Source: Goodfellowiella coeruleoviolacea
GTDB taxonomy: Bacteria; Actinomycetota; Actinomycetes; Mycobacteriales; Pseudonocardiaceae
Assembly (NCBI RefSeq): GCF_024171785.1
Contig: NZ_JAMTCK010000004.1
Coordinates: forward strand, 124,001 to 188,000
Direction of reading: 5' to 3'
Length of the DNA stretch: 64,000 bases
Shown piece after piece: positions 50,350 to 60,600 of this stretch. The number at the start of each line of letters is the position of its first letter. The first letter of the stretch is position 1. The position numbers were made by a program, and so were the translations under genes. The notes beneath the pieces are model-generated. The model was not told the origin of the DNA. It saw nothing but the letters and a program-made list of their open reading frames with translations, and made no database searches.

Positions 50350-52026
50350 ATGGCCGAGTTCATCTACACCATGAAGAAGGTGCGCAAGGCGCACGGGGAC
50401 AAGGTCATCCTCGATGACGTGACCATCCAGTTCTACCCCGGTGCCAAGATCGGCGTCGTTGGTCCGAATGGCGCCGGCAAGTCCAGCGTGCTGAAGATCA
50501 TGGCCGGGTTGGACCAGCCGAACAACGGCGAGGCGTTCCTCTCGCCGGGCTACTCGGTGGGCATCCTCCAGCAGGAGCCACCGCTCAACGAGGACAAGAC
50601 CGTCCTCGGCAACGTCGAGGAGGGCGTCGGCGAGATCAAGGTCAAGCTGGACCGGTTCAACGAGATCGCCGAGAAGCTCGCGGTGGACTACTCCGACGAG
50701 CTGATGGAGGAGATGGGCAAGCTCCAGGAGGAGCTGGACCACGCCGACGCCTGGGACCTGGAGTCGCAGCTGGAACAGGCGATGGACGCGCTGCGCTGCC
50801 CGCCGCCCGACGCCGACGTCAAGGTGCTGTCCGGTGGTGAGCGCCGCCGGGTGGCCCTGTGCAAGCTGCTGCTCAGCAAGCCCGACCTGCTGCTGCTGGA
50901 CGAGCCCACCAACCACCTGGACGCGGAGAGCGTGCTGTGGCTGGAGCAGCACCTGGCGCAGTACCCGGGCGCCGTGCTCGCCGTCACCCACGACCGGTAC
51001 TTCCTGGACAACGTGGCCCAGTGGATCCTGGAGCTGGACCGCGGCCGCACCCACGCCTACGAGGGCAACTACTCCGTCTACCTGGAGAAGAAGGCCGAGC
51101 GGCTGGCCGTCGCCGGCAAGAAGGACGCCAAGCTGCAGAAGCGCCTCAAGGACGAACTGGCCTGGGTCCGGTCCAACGCCAAGGCCCGGCAGGCCAAGTC
51201 CAAGTCCAGGCTGCAGCGCTACGAGGAGATGGCCGCCGAAGCCGAGAAGACCAGGAAGCTGGACTTCGAGGAGATCCAGATCCCGCCGGGCCCGCGCCTG
51301 GGCAACGTGGTGGTCGAGGTCAACAACCTCACCAAGGGGTTCGGCGACCGGGTGCTGATCGACGACCTGTCGTTCAACCTGCCGCGCAACGGCATCGTCG
51401 GCGTGGTCGGCCCGAACGGCGTCGGCAAGACCACCCTGTTCAAGACCATCGTCGGCCTGGAACAGCCGGACTCGGGTTCGGTGAAGGTCGGCGAGACGGT
51501 CAAGCTGTCCTACGTCGACCAGAACCGGGCCGGCATCGACCCGAAGAAGACGGTGTGGGAGGTGGTCTCCGACGGGCTGGACTACATCCACGTCGGCAAC
51601 GTCGAGATGCCCTCCCGCGCCTACGTCAGCGCGTTCGGGTTCAAGGGGCCGGACCAGCAGAAGCCGGCGGGCGTGCTGTCCGGTGGCGAGCGCAACCGGC
51701 TCAACCTGGCGCTCACCCTCAAGCAGGGCGGCAACCTGATCCTGCTGGACGAGCCCACCAACGACCTGGACGTGGAAACGCTGGGCTCGCTGGAGAACGC
51801 CCTCGAACAGTTCCCCGGCTGCGCCGTGGTGATCTCCCACGACCGGTGGTTCCTGGACCGCGTGGCCACGCACATCCTCGCGTGGGAGGGAACTGACGAC
51901 GACCCGTCCCGCTGGTTCTGGTTCGAGGGTAACTTCGAGGGCTACGAGCAGAACAAGATCGACCGACTGGGCGCGGAGGCCGCCCGGCCACACCGGGTCA
52001 CCCACCGCAAGCTGACCCGCGACTGA
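50350..52026 (+). CDS. ettA: Energy-dependent translational throttle protein EttA (ABC-F)
   Basis: A 558-residue ABC-F ATPase. It binds the ribosomal E site and gates the first elongation step according to the ATP/ADP ratio. Domain 1: GPNGAGKSS, LSGGERRRVALCKLL, LLLLDEPTNHLD. Domain 2: GPNGVGKTT, LSGGERNRLNLALTL, ILLDEPTNDLD. The linker between domains carries the basic P-site interaction region (KDELAWVRSNAKARQAKSKSRLQRYEEM). The arm insert of EttA (VGEIKVKLDRFNEIAEKLAVDYSDELMEEMGKLQEELD) is present, which separates it from Uup and other ABC-F types. ATG 50350 is probably leaderless. The next gene starts 15 bases after its stop, so they may be co-transcribed. Confidence 0.97.
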   Translation: MAEFIYTMKKVRKAHGDKVILDDVTIQFYPGAKIGVVGPNGAGKSSVLKIMAGLDQPNNGEAFLSPGYSVGILQQEPPLNEDKTVLGNVEEGVGEIKVKLDRFNEIAEKLAVDYSDELMEEMGKLQEELDHADAWDLESQLEQAMDALRCPPPDADVKVLSGGERRRVALCKLLLSKPDLLLLDEPTNHLDAESVLWLEQHLAQYPGAVLAVTHDRYFLDNVAQWILELDRGRTHAYEGNYSVYLEKKAERLAVAGKKDAKLQKRLKDELAWVRSNAKARQAKSKSRLQRYEEMAAEAEKTRKLDFEEIQIPPGPRLGNVVVEVNNLTKGFGDRVLIDDLSFNLPRNGIVGVVGPNGVGKTTLFKTIVGLEQPDSGSVKVGETVKLSYVDQNRAGIDPKKTVWEVVSDGLDYIHVGNVEMPSRAYVSAFGFKGPDQQKPAGVLSGGERNRLNLALTLKQGGNLILLDEPTNDLDVETLGSLENALEQFPGCAVVISHDRWFLDRVATHILAWEGTDDDPSRWFWFEGNFEGYEQNKIDRLGAEAARPHRVTHRKLTRD

Positions 52027-52041
52027 ACAGGGGCATCCGTC

Positions 52042-55000
52042 TTGGCGGCGAGGGGCGAAGTGCAGGCGGACGTTGAGGTGGGCGCGCTGGTCACGTCCGC
52101 CTGGCGGCTGCGTTGGCAGGCGCCGGAACTCACCCTGGTACTCGCCGAGCGGGCCGTCGCGCTGGCCACGGCGCGACGGGACGAGGCCGACCGGCTGCGC
52201 GCGGAACTGCTCGTGGTGTCCGCGCACAACCGGCTGGAACGCGGACTGCGGATCGCGGAGCGGGCACTCGCCGCTCTGCGGTCCGCCCAGGCCGCGGGAG
52301 AACAGGAAACCGCGTGGCGGCTGCGCGTCGAACTGGCCCAGTGCGCCAAGTCGGCCGGCGTGCCACTGACCGGCTTCGCCGCGGTGCGGCCGGTGCTCGA
52401 CGCCGCCGGCGTGCCCGCGGCGCTCCGGGCCGAAGCCCTGGCCAGGGCCAGCGAGTGCCTGGCCCGGTTGGGGCGCAGCCGGGAGCTGACCGAGGCGATC
52501 AGCGAGGCCGACCGGCTGCTCAGCCTCGACCAGGAACTCGAACACGACAGCAGGCTGCTGTCCAGGGCGCTGCTCCAGGCGTCCGCCGCCGGCCACCAGC
52601 GCCGCTGGGGCGACTTCGCCACGGCCGCCGCCGCGGCCAGGGACGGGCTCGCCCTCCTCGACGACCTGCGTGACCCGGCCTCGGACAGCGGCTACACCCG
52701 GGGCCGGCTCAGCCTGGAACTGGTCTGCGCGCTGATGGACCTGGACGAGCCGGGCAAGGCGGCCGAGGTGGCCGCACCCCTGCTCGACCAGCCGGTCCGG
52801 GCCCCGGCGGCCGACGTGCTCGGCTGGCTCCGGCTGGTCCTGGCCACCCGGCTGCACCTGCCGCTCGGCCAGGTCGACCAGGCCACCGACCTGCTGCGCG
52901 ACGCCGAGGACAGCGCCCGGCGCCACCAGCTCGACCCGCTGCTGACCGAGAGCCTGCTCGCCCTCGCCCACGTGCACGAGCTGTCCGGTCAGCTCAACGA
53001 CGCACTGAACTGCCTGCGCTCGGCGCACGCCGCGGAGCGGCGCCGCGCCAGGACGGTCTACGCGGTCCGGGCGCAGCTGGCCGAGGAGTTCGCCACGGCC
53101 CAGCGGCAGCGCACCGGCATCCGCGAGCAGTTCGCCGCGCTGCTGCGCAAGGGCAGGGCCGCCTACCCGGTGACCGCGCCCGCCGGCGACCCGGCCGGCA
53201 TCAGCACCGTGCCCGGCGCGGACAACAGCGCCGACGCGACCGCCGGCCACAACATCTGGCCGGCCGAGACACCGGCCGAGGACAGCCCCGACCTGTTGAG
53301 CCGCCGCGCGTTCCGCCGCCGGCTGGACACCCTGGTCGGCGCCAGCACCGGGGAAACCCGGCTGGCCCTGGTACTGCTGGAGGTCGCGCCCTCGGCCGAC
53401 GCGGCCAGCACGGCGAACCCGCAGCTGGTGGACCGGCTGGTGGCGGCGGTGGCGCGGCGGGCCAACTCCGCGTCACCCACGCCGGCCGCGCTGGGCAGGG
53501 CCGCGGACGCGGAGATCGCGGTGCTGCTGCCCGGCACCACCCGAGGACAGGCCAGGCAGTGGGCCGAGCGCGTGCGCGACGCCGTGGCCACCACCGACTG
53601 GAACCGCATCGCACCCGACCTGTCCGTGGACGTGCACGTCGGCATCGCCCAGCACCACTCGGGCGGCACCGGCGACACCCTGATCGCCGAGGCGGACCGG
53701 GCGCTGGCAGCGGCCAAGAGCACCGGGAGGAGCCGGGCCCGCCGGGCCGACACGGCCGACCCCGAGGAGTTCGTCTGGCCCGGCCTGGGCAGCAGCCGGG
53801 CCGGGGCGTCCACGGGTGGCGCGGCCGACGACATGGACGCGGACCGCGCCCGGTTGGAGAGCCTGGGCCAGGTGTACCGGGTCGAGGCGGCCCGCAACCG
53901 GCTCCGCCGCACCGAGGACGAGGGAGGCGCCTGGGCCGAGGCGGCCAGCCGGTGGCGGCTGCGCGCGCGCCGGCCCGGGGGCGGCTCCCCGGACAGCGAC
54001 GCCCAGTGGCCCGCTGAAACGCCGGACCAGGACCCGACCGGCGCGGCCGGCACCGGGGTAGCGCCGTCGACCGAGACCGCGGACAGCCGGCGCCGCGCCG
54101 CGCGCCAACCGGACTCGACCACCGCAGCCGCTGCTTCCGGGCGATCAGCCCCGGAGCGGTCCGCACCCGACCACCCCGCCGACCGGCCCACCGAGGACCG
54201 GTCCACTGGCGACCGGTCCACTGGTGACCGGTCGGTCGGGGAGCGGAGCGCCGGTGAGCGGAGCACCGGGCGCAGCCCGGCCGCGCACGCCGCCCACGCG
54301 GCGGCGGACAGCAGACCCGAGGCCGAGCCGGAGTGGCCGGTCAGCGGCTCGACCCGGGCCACCCGGGCCCGCGCGAGCAACACCGACGCACCGCGGCGCG
54401 CCACCGCGGCTGACGGCGACAGCGGCACCACCCCGGCCTGGCCCAGTGAGGACCACGGCACCCGGCCCGCCCCGATCCGCCGACCCCGGCGGCGAGCGGC
54501 TGACCAGACCGCGCCAGCCCCGCAGGCCGAGGCGGGGGCGGCCGAGGCGACGCGGCGGGCCGCCGACACCGCGCCAGCCGTGGACGTGCTCCGCGCGGCC
54601 GGCCGGTTCCCGGTGGCCGGCACCGGCGGGCGGCGCCGCGCCGCCGAACCGGGGGACACCGCCAGCACCAGCCGCCAGCCCAGCACCGACCAGTCCAGCA
54701 CCGACCAGCCCGGGACCGACCAGCCCGGCACCGGCCGAGCCAGCGCACCAGCCCACCCGGCAACGCCGTCCCCGGCCGCCTCGACCCGTGGGCCGGGCGG
54801 GGACGGCCCTCCCGGGAGCGGACAGCGGCACGGCCCGAACCAACCCGGCACCGAGGGAGCAACCGGCGACGACGCCGTGGTGGCGCGGCCCGGGCGAACC
54901 GGTCCGCCGCGCACCATGGACTCCTGGCCGACCATGATGATCAGCCGGATCGACTTCGACCGGTTACCCCGCCGGCACGCCGCTCCAGACCCGGACGGCG

Positions 55001-57114
55001 ACGCCACCGAGGGCAGGTCCTCGGCCGGCGCGGCCGGGCAGGCATCCGGAGAGCCGCACACCCCGACGGCGGACCCCGCCTCGGGCCGCGACCGGCACGC
55101 GGCCTCGGCACCGCCCTCGTCGGGCGCGCACGCCAGCGAGTCGGCTGGCACCGGGGACCCGGTCACCCCGTCGACCGCGTCCCGGCACGACACACCGGGC
55201 TTCCTGGTCAGCCGGGCCAGCGACGGTGGGCTGCTCGGCTCGCGCCGGATGTTCCGGCGCCGCCGCCGCGCGGACCAGTCCGCGCAGCCCGAGGAAACCC
55301 GGGACCGGGACGCGCTGGACTGGCCGGTGACCGACACCACCGACGCGGGCCAGGGGCTGGCCGGGCCGTCCGGCGCGGACCCGTCTGCCACCGATCCACA
55401 CACCGGTGGCGGCGGTGGCGACCGCGCCCGCGCTGGTGACCAGATCGGCACAGCGTCCGGTCACGCACCGCCCAGCCACGCCGACTCCGGCTCGACCAGC
55501 CCCGGCCCGGCCGGGGAAGGCACCCTCGGTGCTGGCCGGCCAGCCACCGGCCCGGGCGGTCAGCACACGGACCGGTCCGCTGTGGACGGCTTCGGCTCGG
55601 CGTCCGCCACGGACAGTTCCGGGACGGGCGGTTCCGGCACGGGAAACCGCGGCGGCGGCAGCGGTGGTGGTGGTCGGCACGGCACCGGCCGAGCCGCCGG
55701 GGCACGGGCCGGCTTGGACAGCGGCGGCACCGGCCAGCCCACCGCCCACCAGCGGGCCACCAGCCCACCGGCGGGCGGCAGCGGCACGGGCGCCGCTACC
55801 CCGGTGCTCGGCGAGGTGCGCTGGAAGGTGGAACCACCGGCCAGCCGGCGGCACCAGGTCGACATCACGCCGACCGGCGACCCGTTCGCTCCGGTGGCCG
55901 TTGACCTGTCCGAGGCGCCGACCGTTCCCCACCCGGCCATCGGGCGACACGGTCTGCCCAACAACACCCAGCCGGACCGGGCCACCCCGGAACTGGCCCT
56001 GCCCGAGTTGGCCACCGCGCTGGGCCCGCTGGCCACACCGGCGGACCCGGTGCTGCCCGTGCAGCAGGGCAGCGCCCAGGCCACGGCGGTGGGCTGGGCC
56101 TATTCCGCGGAGACCGCGGTCCCGTTGGCCCGGACCCCGATGTCGACCAGCACGTCCGGGCTTTCCGCCGCTGGCACCGACGCCGGCGCCAGCAGGACCG
56201 GCACCGAGCCCACCGGCCCCGAGCACATCAGCGCTGGGCACACCAGCACAGGCCACACCGGTGTCGGGGGCACAACCGCCACGGCACCCGGTGAGCGCGC
56301 GGCCGGGCAGGACGAGAACAGCGGCGACACCGCAGCCGCCGGCGAGTCCACCTCGACCGAGGACCAGGCCGGAGGTGCCGGCGACGCCGACGACGACCTG
56401 GGTTCCCTGCGCGACCTGGGCCTGGCCGACCTGTTGGCCGAGGCCATGGTGGCCTACGAGACCGGTCGACGCGGCAGCGGCATCCCGGACGACGACGACC
56501 TGAGCGCCTTCTCCGCGGCCGTGCACAGCGTGTCCACCGACCCGGCCACCTCCTCGGACGCCGCCCACGCCGACGCGACCGGAGCCAACACCGCCCGGCC
56601 CGACGCCGCAGGATTCGGCGCCGCAGGATTCGGCGCTCCGCCGGCGGCCACCGCCCCACCGGAGGCCCGCGCCTCGGCCCAGGCAGCACCGGGGGATCGG
56701 GGCAGCACCGGCGAGTGGGGCACGGACGAACTCGACACCGAACGCACCGGACCCATCCGCCGGATCACCGACCAGCCGGCGCACGCCGCGGGTGAGTCGG
56801 CTCCGGGATCGACGCGGTCCGGCTTCGACAGCACCGGGACCGCGCACCGGGGCACGGACAGCACCGGGCCGGCCAGCTTCAGCACCCGATCCGACCGGAC
56901 CAGCGGCGATCCCGACTCCCGGCCCGGCGACAACCGGCACGGCGACAACCGGCCCGGCGACAACCGGCCCGGCGCCAACCGGTTCGACGACAACCGGTTC
57001 GGCGCCAACAACTCGGGCACCGACCAGTACGGCAACAACCTCGGCGCCAACCGGTTCGACGAGGAATTCGGGTGGGAGTCCTTCGACCGGGACTGGCGGC
57101 TGCCCGGCGACTGA
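52042..57114 (+). CDS. 1,690-residue protein: TPR-like domain, degenerate GGDEF domain, giant disordered tail
   Basis: Residues 1-365 are all-helical and TPR-like (LVLAERAVALATARRDEADRL, ALAHVHELSGQLNDALNCLRSAHAAE). Residues ~415-570 match a GGDEF fold: RRAFRRRLDTLVG, GRAADAEIAVLLPGT where GGDEF should stand, and VDVHVGIAQHHS plus LIAEADRALAAAKSTGR. The catalytic motif is lost (AADAE), so it cannot make cyclic-di-GMP. Residues ~590-1690 are Gly/Ser/Thr/Pro/Asp-rich and disordered, with seven spaced Trp-Pro motifs (residues 406, 579, 656, 765, 800, 962, 1094) and a repeat-rich end (GDNRPGDNR) closing in WESFDRDWRLPGD. TTG 52042 (AGGGG upstream) or GTG 52060 may be the start. It follows ettA by 15 bases. 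Function unknown; perhaps a scaffold. Confidence 0.75.
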   Translation: MAARGEVQADVEVGALVTSAWRLRWQAPELTLVLAERAVALATARRDEADRLRAELLVVSAHNRLERGLRIAERALAALRSAQAAGEQETAWRLRVELAQCAKSAGVPLTGFAAVRPVLDAAGVPAALRAEALARASECLARLGRSRELTEAISEADRLLSLDQELEHDSRLLSRALLQASAAGHQRRWGDFATAAAAARDGLALLDDLRDPASDSGYTRGRLSLELVCALMDLDEPGKAAEVAAPLLDQPVRAPAADVLGWLRLVLATRLHLPLGQVDQATDLLRDAEDSARRHQLDPLLTESLLALAHVHELSGQLNDALNCLRSAHAAERRRARTVYAVRAQLAEEFATAQRQRTGIREQFAALLRKGRAAYPVTAPAGDPAGISTVPGADNSADATAGHNIWPAETPAEDSPDLLSRRAFRRRLDTLVGASTGETRLALVLLEVAPSADAASTANPQLVDRLVAAVARRANSASPTPAALGRAADAEIAVLLPGTTRGQARQWAERVRDAVATTDWNRIAPDLSVDVHVGIAQHHSGGTGDTLIAEADRALAAAKSTGRSRARRADTADPEEFVWPGLGSSRAGASTGGAADDMDADRARLESLGQVYRVEAARNRLRRTEDEGGAWAEAASRWRLRARRPGGGSPDSDAQWPAETPDQDPTGAAGTGVAPSTETADSRRRAARQPDSTTAAAASGRSAPERSAPDHPADRPTEDRSTGDRSTGDRSVGERSAGERSTGRSPAAHAAHAAADSRPEAEPEWPVSGSTRATRARASNTDAPRRATAADGDSGTTPAWPSEDHGTRPAPIRRPRRRAADQTAPAPQAEAGAAEATRRAADTAPAVDVLRAAGRFPVAGTGGRRRAAEPGDTASTSRQPSTDQSSTDQPGTDQPGTGRASAPAHPATPSPAASTRGPGGDGPPGSGQRHGPNQPGTEGATGDDAVVARPGRTGPPRTMDSWPTMMISRIDFDRLPRRHAAPDPDGDATEGRSSAGAAGQASGEPHTPTADPASGRDRHAASAPPSSGAHASESAGTGDPVTPSTASRHDTPGFLVSRASDGGLLGSRRMFRRRRRADQSAQPEETRDRDALDWPVTDTTDAGQGLAGPSGADPSATDPHTGGGGGDRARAGDQIGTASGHAPPSHADSGSTSPGPAGEGTLGAGRPATGPGGQHTDRSAVDGFGSASATDSSGTGGSGTGNRGGGSGGGGRHGTGRAAGARAGLDSGGTGQPTAHQRATSPPAGGSGTGAATPVLGEVRWKVEPPASRRHQVDITPTGDPFAPVAVDLSEAPTVPHPAIGRHGLPNNTQPDRATPELALPELATALGPLATPADPVLPVQQGSAQATAVGWAYSAETAVPLARTPMSTSTSGLSAAGTDAGASRTGTEPTGPEHISAGHTSTGHTGVGGTTATAPGERAAGQDENSGDTAAAGESTSTEDQAGGAGDADDDLGSLRDLGLADLLAEAMVAYETGRRGSGIPDDDDLSAFSAAVHSVSTDPATSSDAAHADATGANTARPDAAGFGAAGFGAPPAATAPPEARASAQAAPGDRGSTGEWGTDELDTERTGPIRRITDQPAHAAGESAPGSTRSGFDSTGTAHRGTDSTGPASFSTRSDRTSGDPDSRPGDNRHGDNRPGDNRPGANRFDDNRFGANNSGTDQYGNNLGANRFDEEFGWESFDRDWRLPGD
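54201..54740. repeat. 15-bp-period repeats in the disordered tail
   Basis: In-frame short tandem repeats. Around 54196-54275 they encode STGDRSTGDRSVGERSAGERSTG; around 54680-54736 they encode STDQSSTDQPGTDQPGTG. All have a five-codon period, so copy-number change keeps the frame. Confidence 0.75.
56921..57020. repeat. 15-bp-period repeat at the 3' end of the 1,690-residue gene
   Basis: Repeats of CCCGGCGACAACCGG and variants encode PGDNR / HGDNR / PGANR / FDDNR / FGANN units just before the conserved-looking C-terminal tip. Confidence 0.8.
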
Positions 57115-57677
57115 CCCCGCACCAGGGACCACCCCGACCACCACCACCGGCCGAGCAACCGCGCCGGACTGGGCCGTCGCGCCCGTCGCGCCCTGCCCGC
57201 CCCCGGGTCGCCGCGAATCCGCACCGGTTGTGCGGTCCCGGGGCGGACACGCGTGCCGTTGCGGGCACAAACCCCTTTCCGCACAACGGTGCGCATCCGC
57301 GCGGGCAGGGCGAACCGGTCGAGCCGCACCACGCTTGTCCTGTCCGCACAACGGGTTCGGCCACCTCGCTCGCGGTTGCGCGGCCACGCAACCGGCAACC
57401 GGTGGAGCGCCCACCGAACAGGGGGCGGCGCGTGACCCGTTGGCGTGGTGTTTGTCACGAAGATCAACTTCGGAGGGCGCCGAACGGCCCGACAGCGCCG
57501 ACCAGTGGCCGGCACAAGCCCAGGTGACCCCCTCGGTTGCTCCGTCAGGTGGCTCGATTCAGGGCTCGATTCAGCTCCGTTCGGCCCTATCCCCGCCGCC
57601 CCGGCACGCCCTCGGGAGTCATAGGGTGGCTAGCGGACCCGGCACACGGATGTGCCGAATAGCGTGGAGTCGCCCGA
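57115..57677. promoter_or_regulatory. Leader region of the glutamate dehydrogenase gene with triplicated motif
   Basis: No gene is visible in these 563 bases. The 11-mer CCGCACAACGG occurs at 57279-57289 and 57344-57354, and once inverted with one extra base (CCGGTTGTGCGG, 57224-57235); all are 55-65 bases apart. A perfect 12-base tandem repeat GGCTCGATTCAG lies at 57551-57574. These are candidate binding sites controlling glutamate dehydrogenase. Confidence 0.5.
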
Positions 57678-60600
57678 ATGACCTCGACTGGAAAGCCGTC
57701 GCATCACGACAGCGTGGACGCTGGAAGCAAAGGCAACGCGACCGATTCCGGCAATGTCACCACGGTCAGCCCGGAACAGATCCGCGATGAGCTGATCGAC
57801 CGGGCCGCCGAAGCCGCACCCGAACTCGCCGACCTGATCCGGCTGTACTACCGGTACGTGCCACCGGAGGAAGTCATCGCCGACGACCCGGCGGACCTCG
57901 TTGGCGCGGTGCGGTCCAACTACCAACTCGCCGAGAACCGCGTGCCAGGCCGGCCCCTGGTGCGCACCCTCAACCCGACCCGTGCCCACGACGGCTGGAG
58001 CTGCTCGGCCACGGTCGTCCAGGTCGTCACCGACGACATGCCCTACCTGGTCGACTCGGTGGTCTCGGCGCTGACCCGCAGCGGCGTGCAGGTGCAGCGC
58101 GTGGTGCACCCCATCGTGGTGGTGCGCCGCGACGTGGCCGGGGTGCTGCACGAGGTGCTGCCCGGCGCCGACCCCGCCGAGCCGCCCTCGGGTTCGCTGG
58201 CCGAATCCTGGATGAACATCGAGATCGACCTGATCACCGATCCCGACCGGGCCAGGGAACTGGAGAACCGGCTGCAGTCGGCGCTCAACGACGTCCGCGA
58301 GGTCGTCGAGGACACCGACCGGATGGCCGAGGCCGCGCGCCAGCTCGCCGACCAGCTGACCGCGAACCCGCCGTCGTCGCTGCCGGGCGAGGAGGTCCAG
58401 GACGGCGCCAACCTGCTGCGTTGGCTGGCCGACGGACACTTCACCTTCCTGGGCTACCGCCACTACGAGGTGGTCAGGGACGACCCGAGCACCGACGGGG
58501 AACCCGCCCTGCGCGCGGTGCTGGCCTCCGGCCTGGGCGTGCTGCGCAAGGACGACCTCGCCGCCCGCAGCCTCACGGCCGGCCCGGACGCCGGCCGGCA
58601 GGCACTCGCCCCGAACCTGCTGGTGCTCACCCAGGCCAGCGCACAGTCCACAGTGGACCGTTCGGTGTATCCGTACTACGTCGGGGTGAAGACGTTCGAC
58701 GCCGACGGCGCGGTCACCGGTGAACACCGGTTCCTCGGCGTGTTCACCACCACCGCGCTGCACGAGAACGTGCTCGACATCCCGGTGATCGAGCGACGCG
58801 TGCGGGAGGTCATCCACCGCGCCGGCTTCCCGCTGGCCTCCCACTCCGGCCAGGGCATGCTGGAGGTGATCCAGAACTACCCGCGCGCCGAACTGTTCTC
58901 CACCGACACCGACACGCTCTACACCACCACCACGGGCGTGATCGCGCTGGCCGAGCGGCGCCGGCTGCGCCTGTTCCTGCGCCGCGACCCCTACAGCCGG
59001 TTCTTCTCCTGCCTGGTCTACCTGCCCAGGGACCGCTACACCACCCGCTCCCGACTGGCCATGCAGGAGGTGCTGCTCGCCGAACTCGGCGGCTCCAGCC
59101 TGGAGTACAGCGCCAGGGTCGGCGAGTCCGCGCTGGCCCGCGTGCACTTCATGGTGCACACCGAGCCAGGCAACCAGATCGAGCCCAACACCGCCCTGAT
59201 CCAGCAGCGGCTCAGCGACGTGGTGCGCAGCTGGGACGACCTCATGGTCGAGGCGGTGCTCGCCGAACACTCCCAGGCCCACGCGGACGCGGTCGAGGCC
59301 GGCGGCACCGGTGCCACCCCGCTGGGCGCCGAGTCCGCTACCGAACAGGGCCAGCGCTACGCCGCGGTCTTCCCCGAGGCCTACAAGGAGGCGTTCACCG
59401 CCGCCGAGGGCCTGGACGACGTGCGGCGCGTCGAGGCCCTCGCCGAGGGCGACCTGGAGATGTCGTTCTACATCCCGGCCAACGCCGAACCGGGCGAACG
59501 CCGGTTCAAGCTCTACCTGGCCGGCCAACGCGTCACCCTGTCCCAGGTGCTGCCCATGCTGCAGCGGATGGGCGTGGACGTGGTCGACGAGCGCCCCTAC
59601 GAGCTGCACTGGGACGGCAGCGTCCGGTACTGGATCTTCGACTTCGGGCTGCGCATCCAGCCGCCCGCACTGGACCGGCTCGGCGCCGAGGACATGGACG
59701 AGGTGCGCACCCGGTTCCAGGACGCGTTCGCCGCGGCCTGGCGGGGCGAAGCCGAGGTCGACCGGTTCAACTCGCTGGTGCTGCTGGCCGGACTGGACTG
59801 GCGGCAGGCCTCCGTGCTGCGCGCCTACGCCAAGTACCTGCGCCAGGCCAGCACCCCCTACAGCCAGGACTACATCGAGGACGCGGTGCTCGGCCACACC
59901 GAGATCGCCACCGCCCTGGTCCGGCTGTTCGAGGCCCGGTTCGACCCGGGCGCGGCCGAGTCCACCCGAGCCAGCCGCACCGACGCGCTCGTCGCCGAGA
60001 TCAACCAGATGATCGACGACGTCACCAGCCTGGACGCCGACCGCATCCTGCGCAGCCTGCTGACGCTGATCACCGCCACCCTGCGCACCAACTACTTCGT
60101 GCGCGACGCCGACGGCCGGCACCGCCCCTACCTGGCGATGAAGCTCGACCCCAGGTCCGTGCCGGACCTGCCCCAACCCCGGCCCCGCTTCGAGATCTTC
60201 GTGTACTCGCCCCGCGTCGAAGGCGTGCACCTGCGGTTCGGCCCGGTGGCCAGGGGCGGCCTGCGCTGGTCGGACCGGCGGGAGGACTTCCGCACCGAGA
60301 TCCTGGGCCTGGTCAAGGCCCAGGCGGTGAAGAACGCGGTGATCGTGCCGGTCGGCGCCAAGGGCGGGTTCGTGGTCAAGCGGCCCCCCAAGCCCACCGG
60401 CGACCCCGGGCTGGACCGGGAGGCGTTCCTCGCCGAGGGCATCGCCTGCTACCGCATGTTCATCTCCGGCCTGCTCGACCTGACCGACAACCTGGACGCC
60501 CGCAAGGTGGTGCCGGCACCCCAGGTCGTGCGCTACGACGGCGACGACACCTACCTGGTGGTGGCCGCGGACAAGGGCACCGCGACCTTCTCCGACATCG

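Noticed and set aside
49927-53250. An 1,107-codon minus-strand frame across ettA and the TPR gene
   Set aside because: Antisense to two clear genes, no domain, His/Gly/Arg/Gln-rich composition typical of a GC-driven shadow frame.
54964-57414. An 816-codon minus-strand frame opposite the disordered tail
   Set aside because: The plus-strand frame is contiguous with a recognisable N-terminal domain and has five-codon repeats preserving frame. The antisense frame starts and ends without signals.
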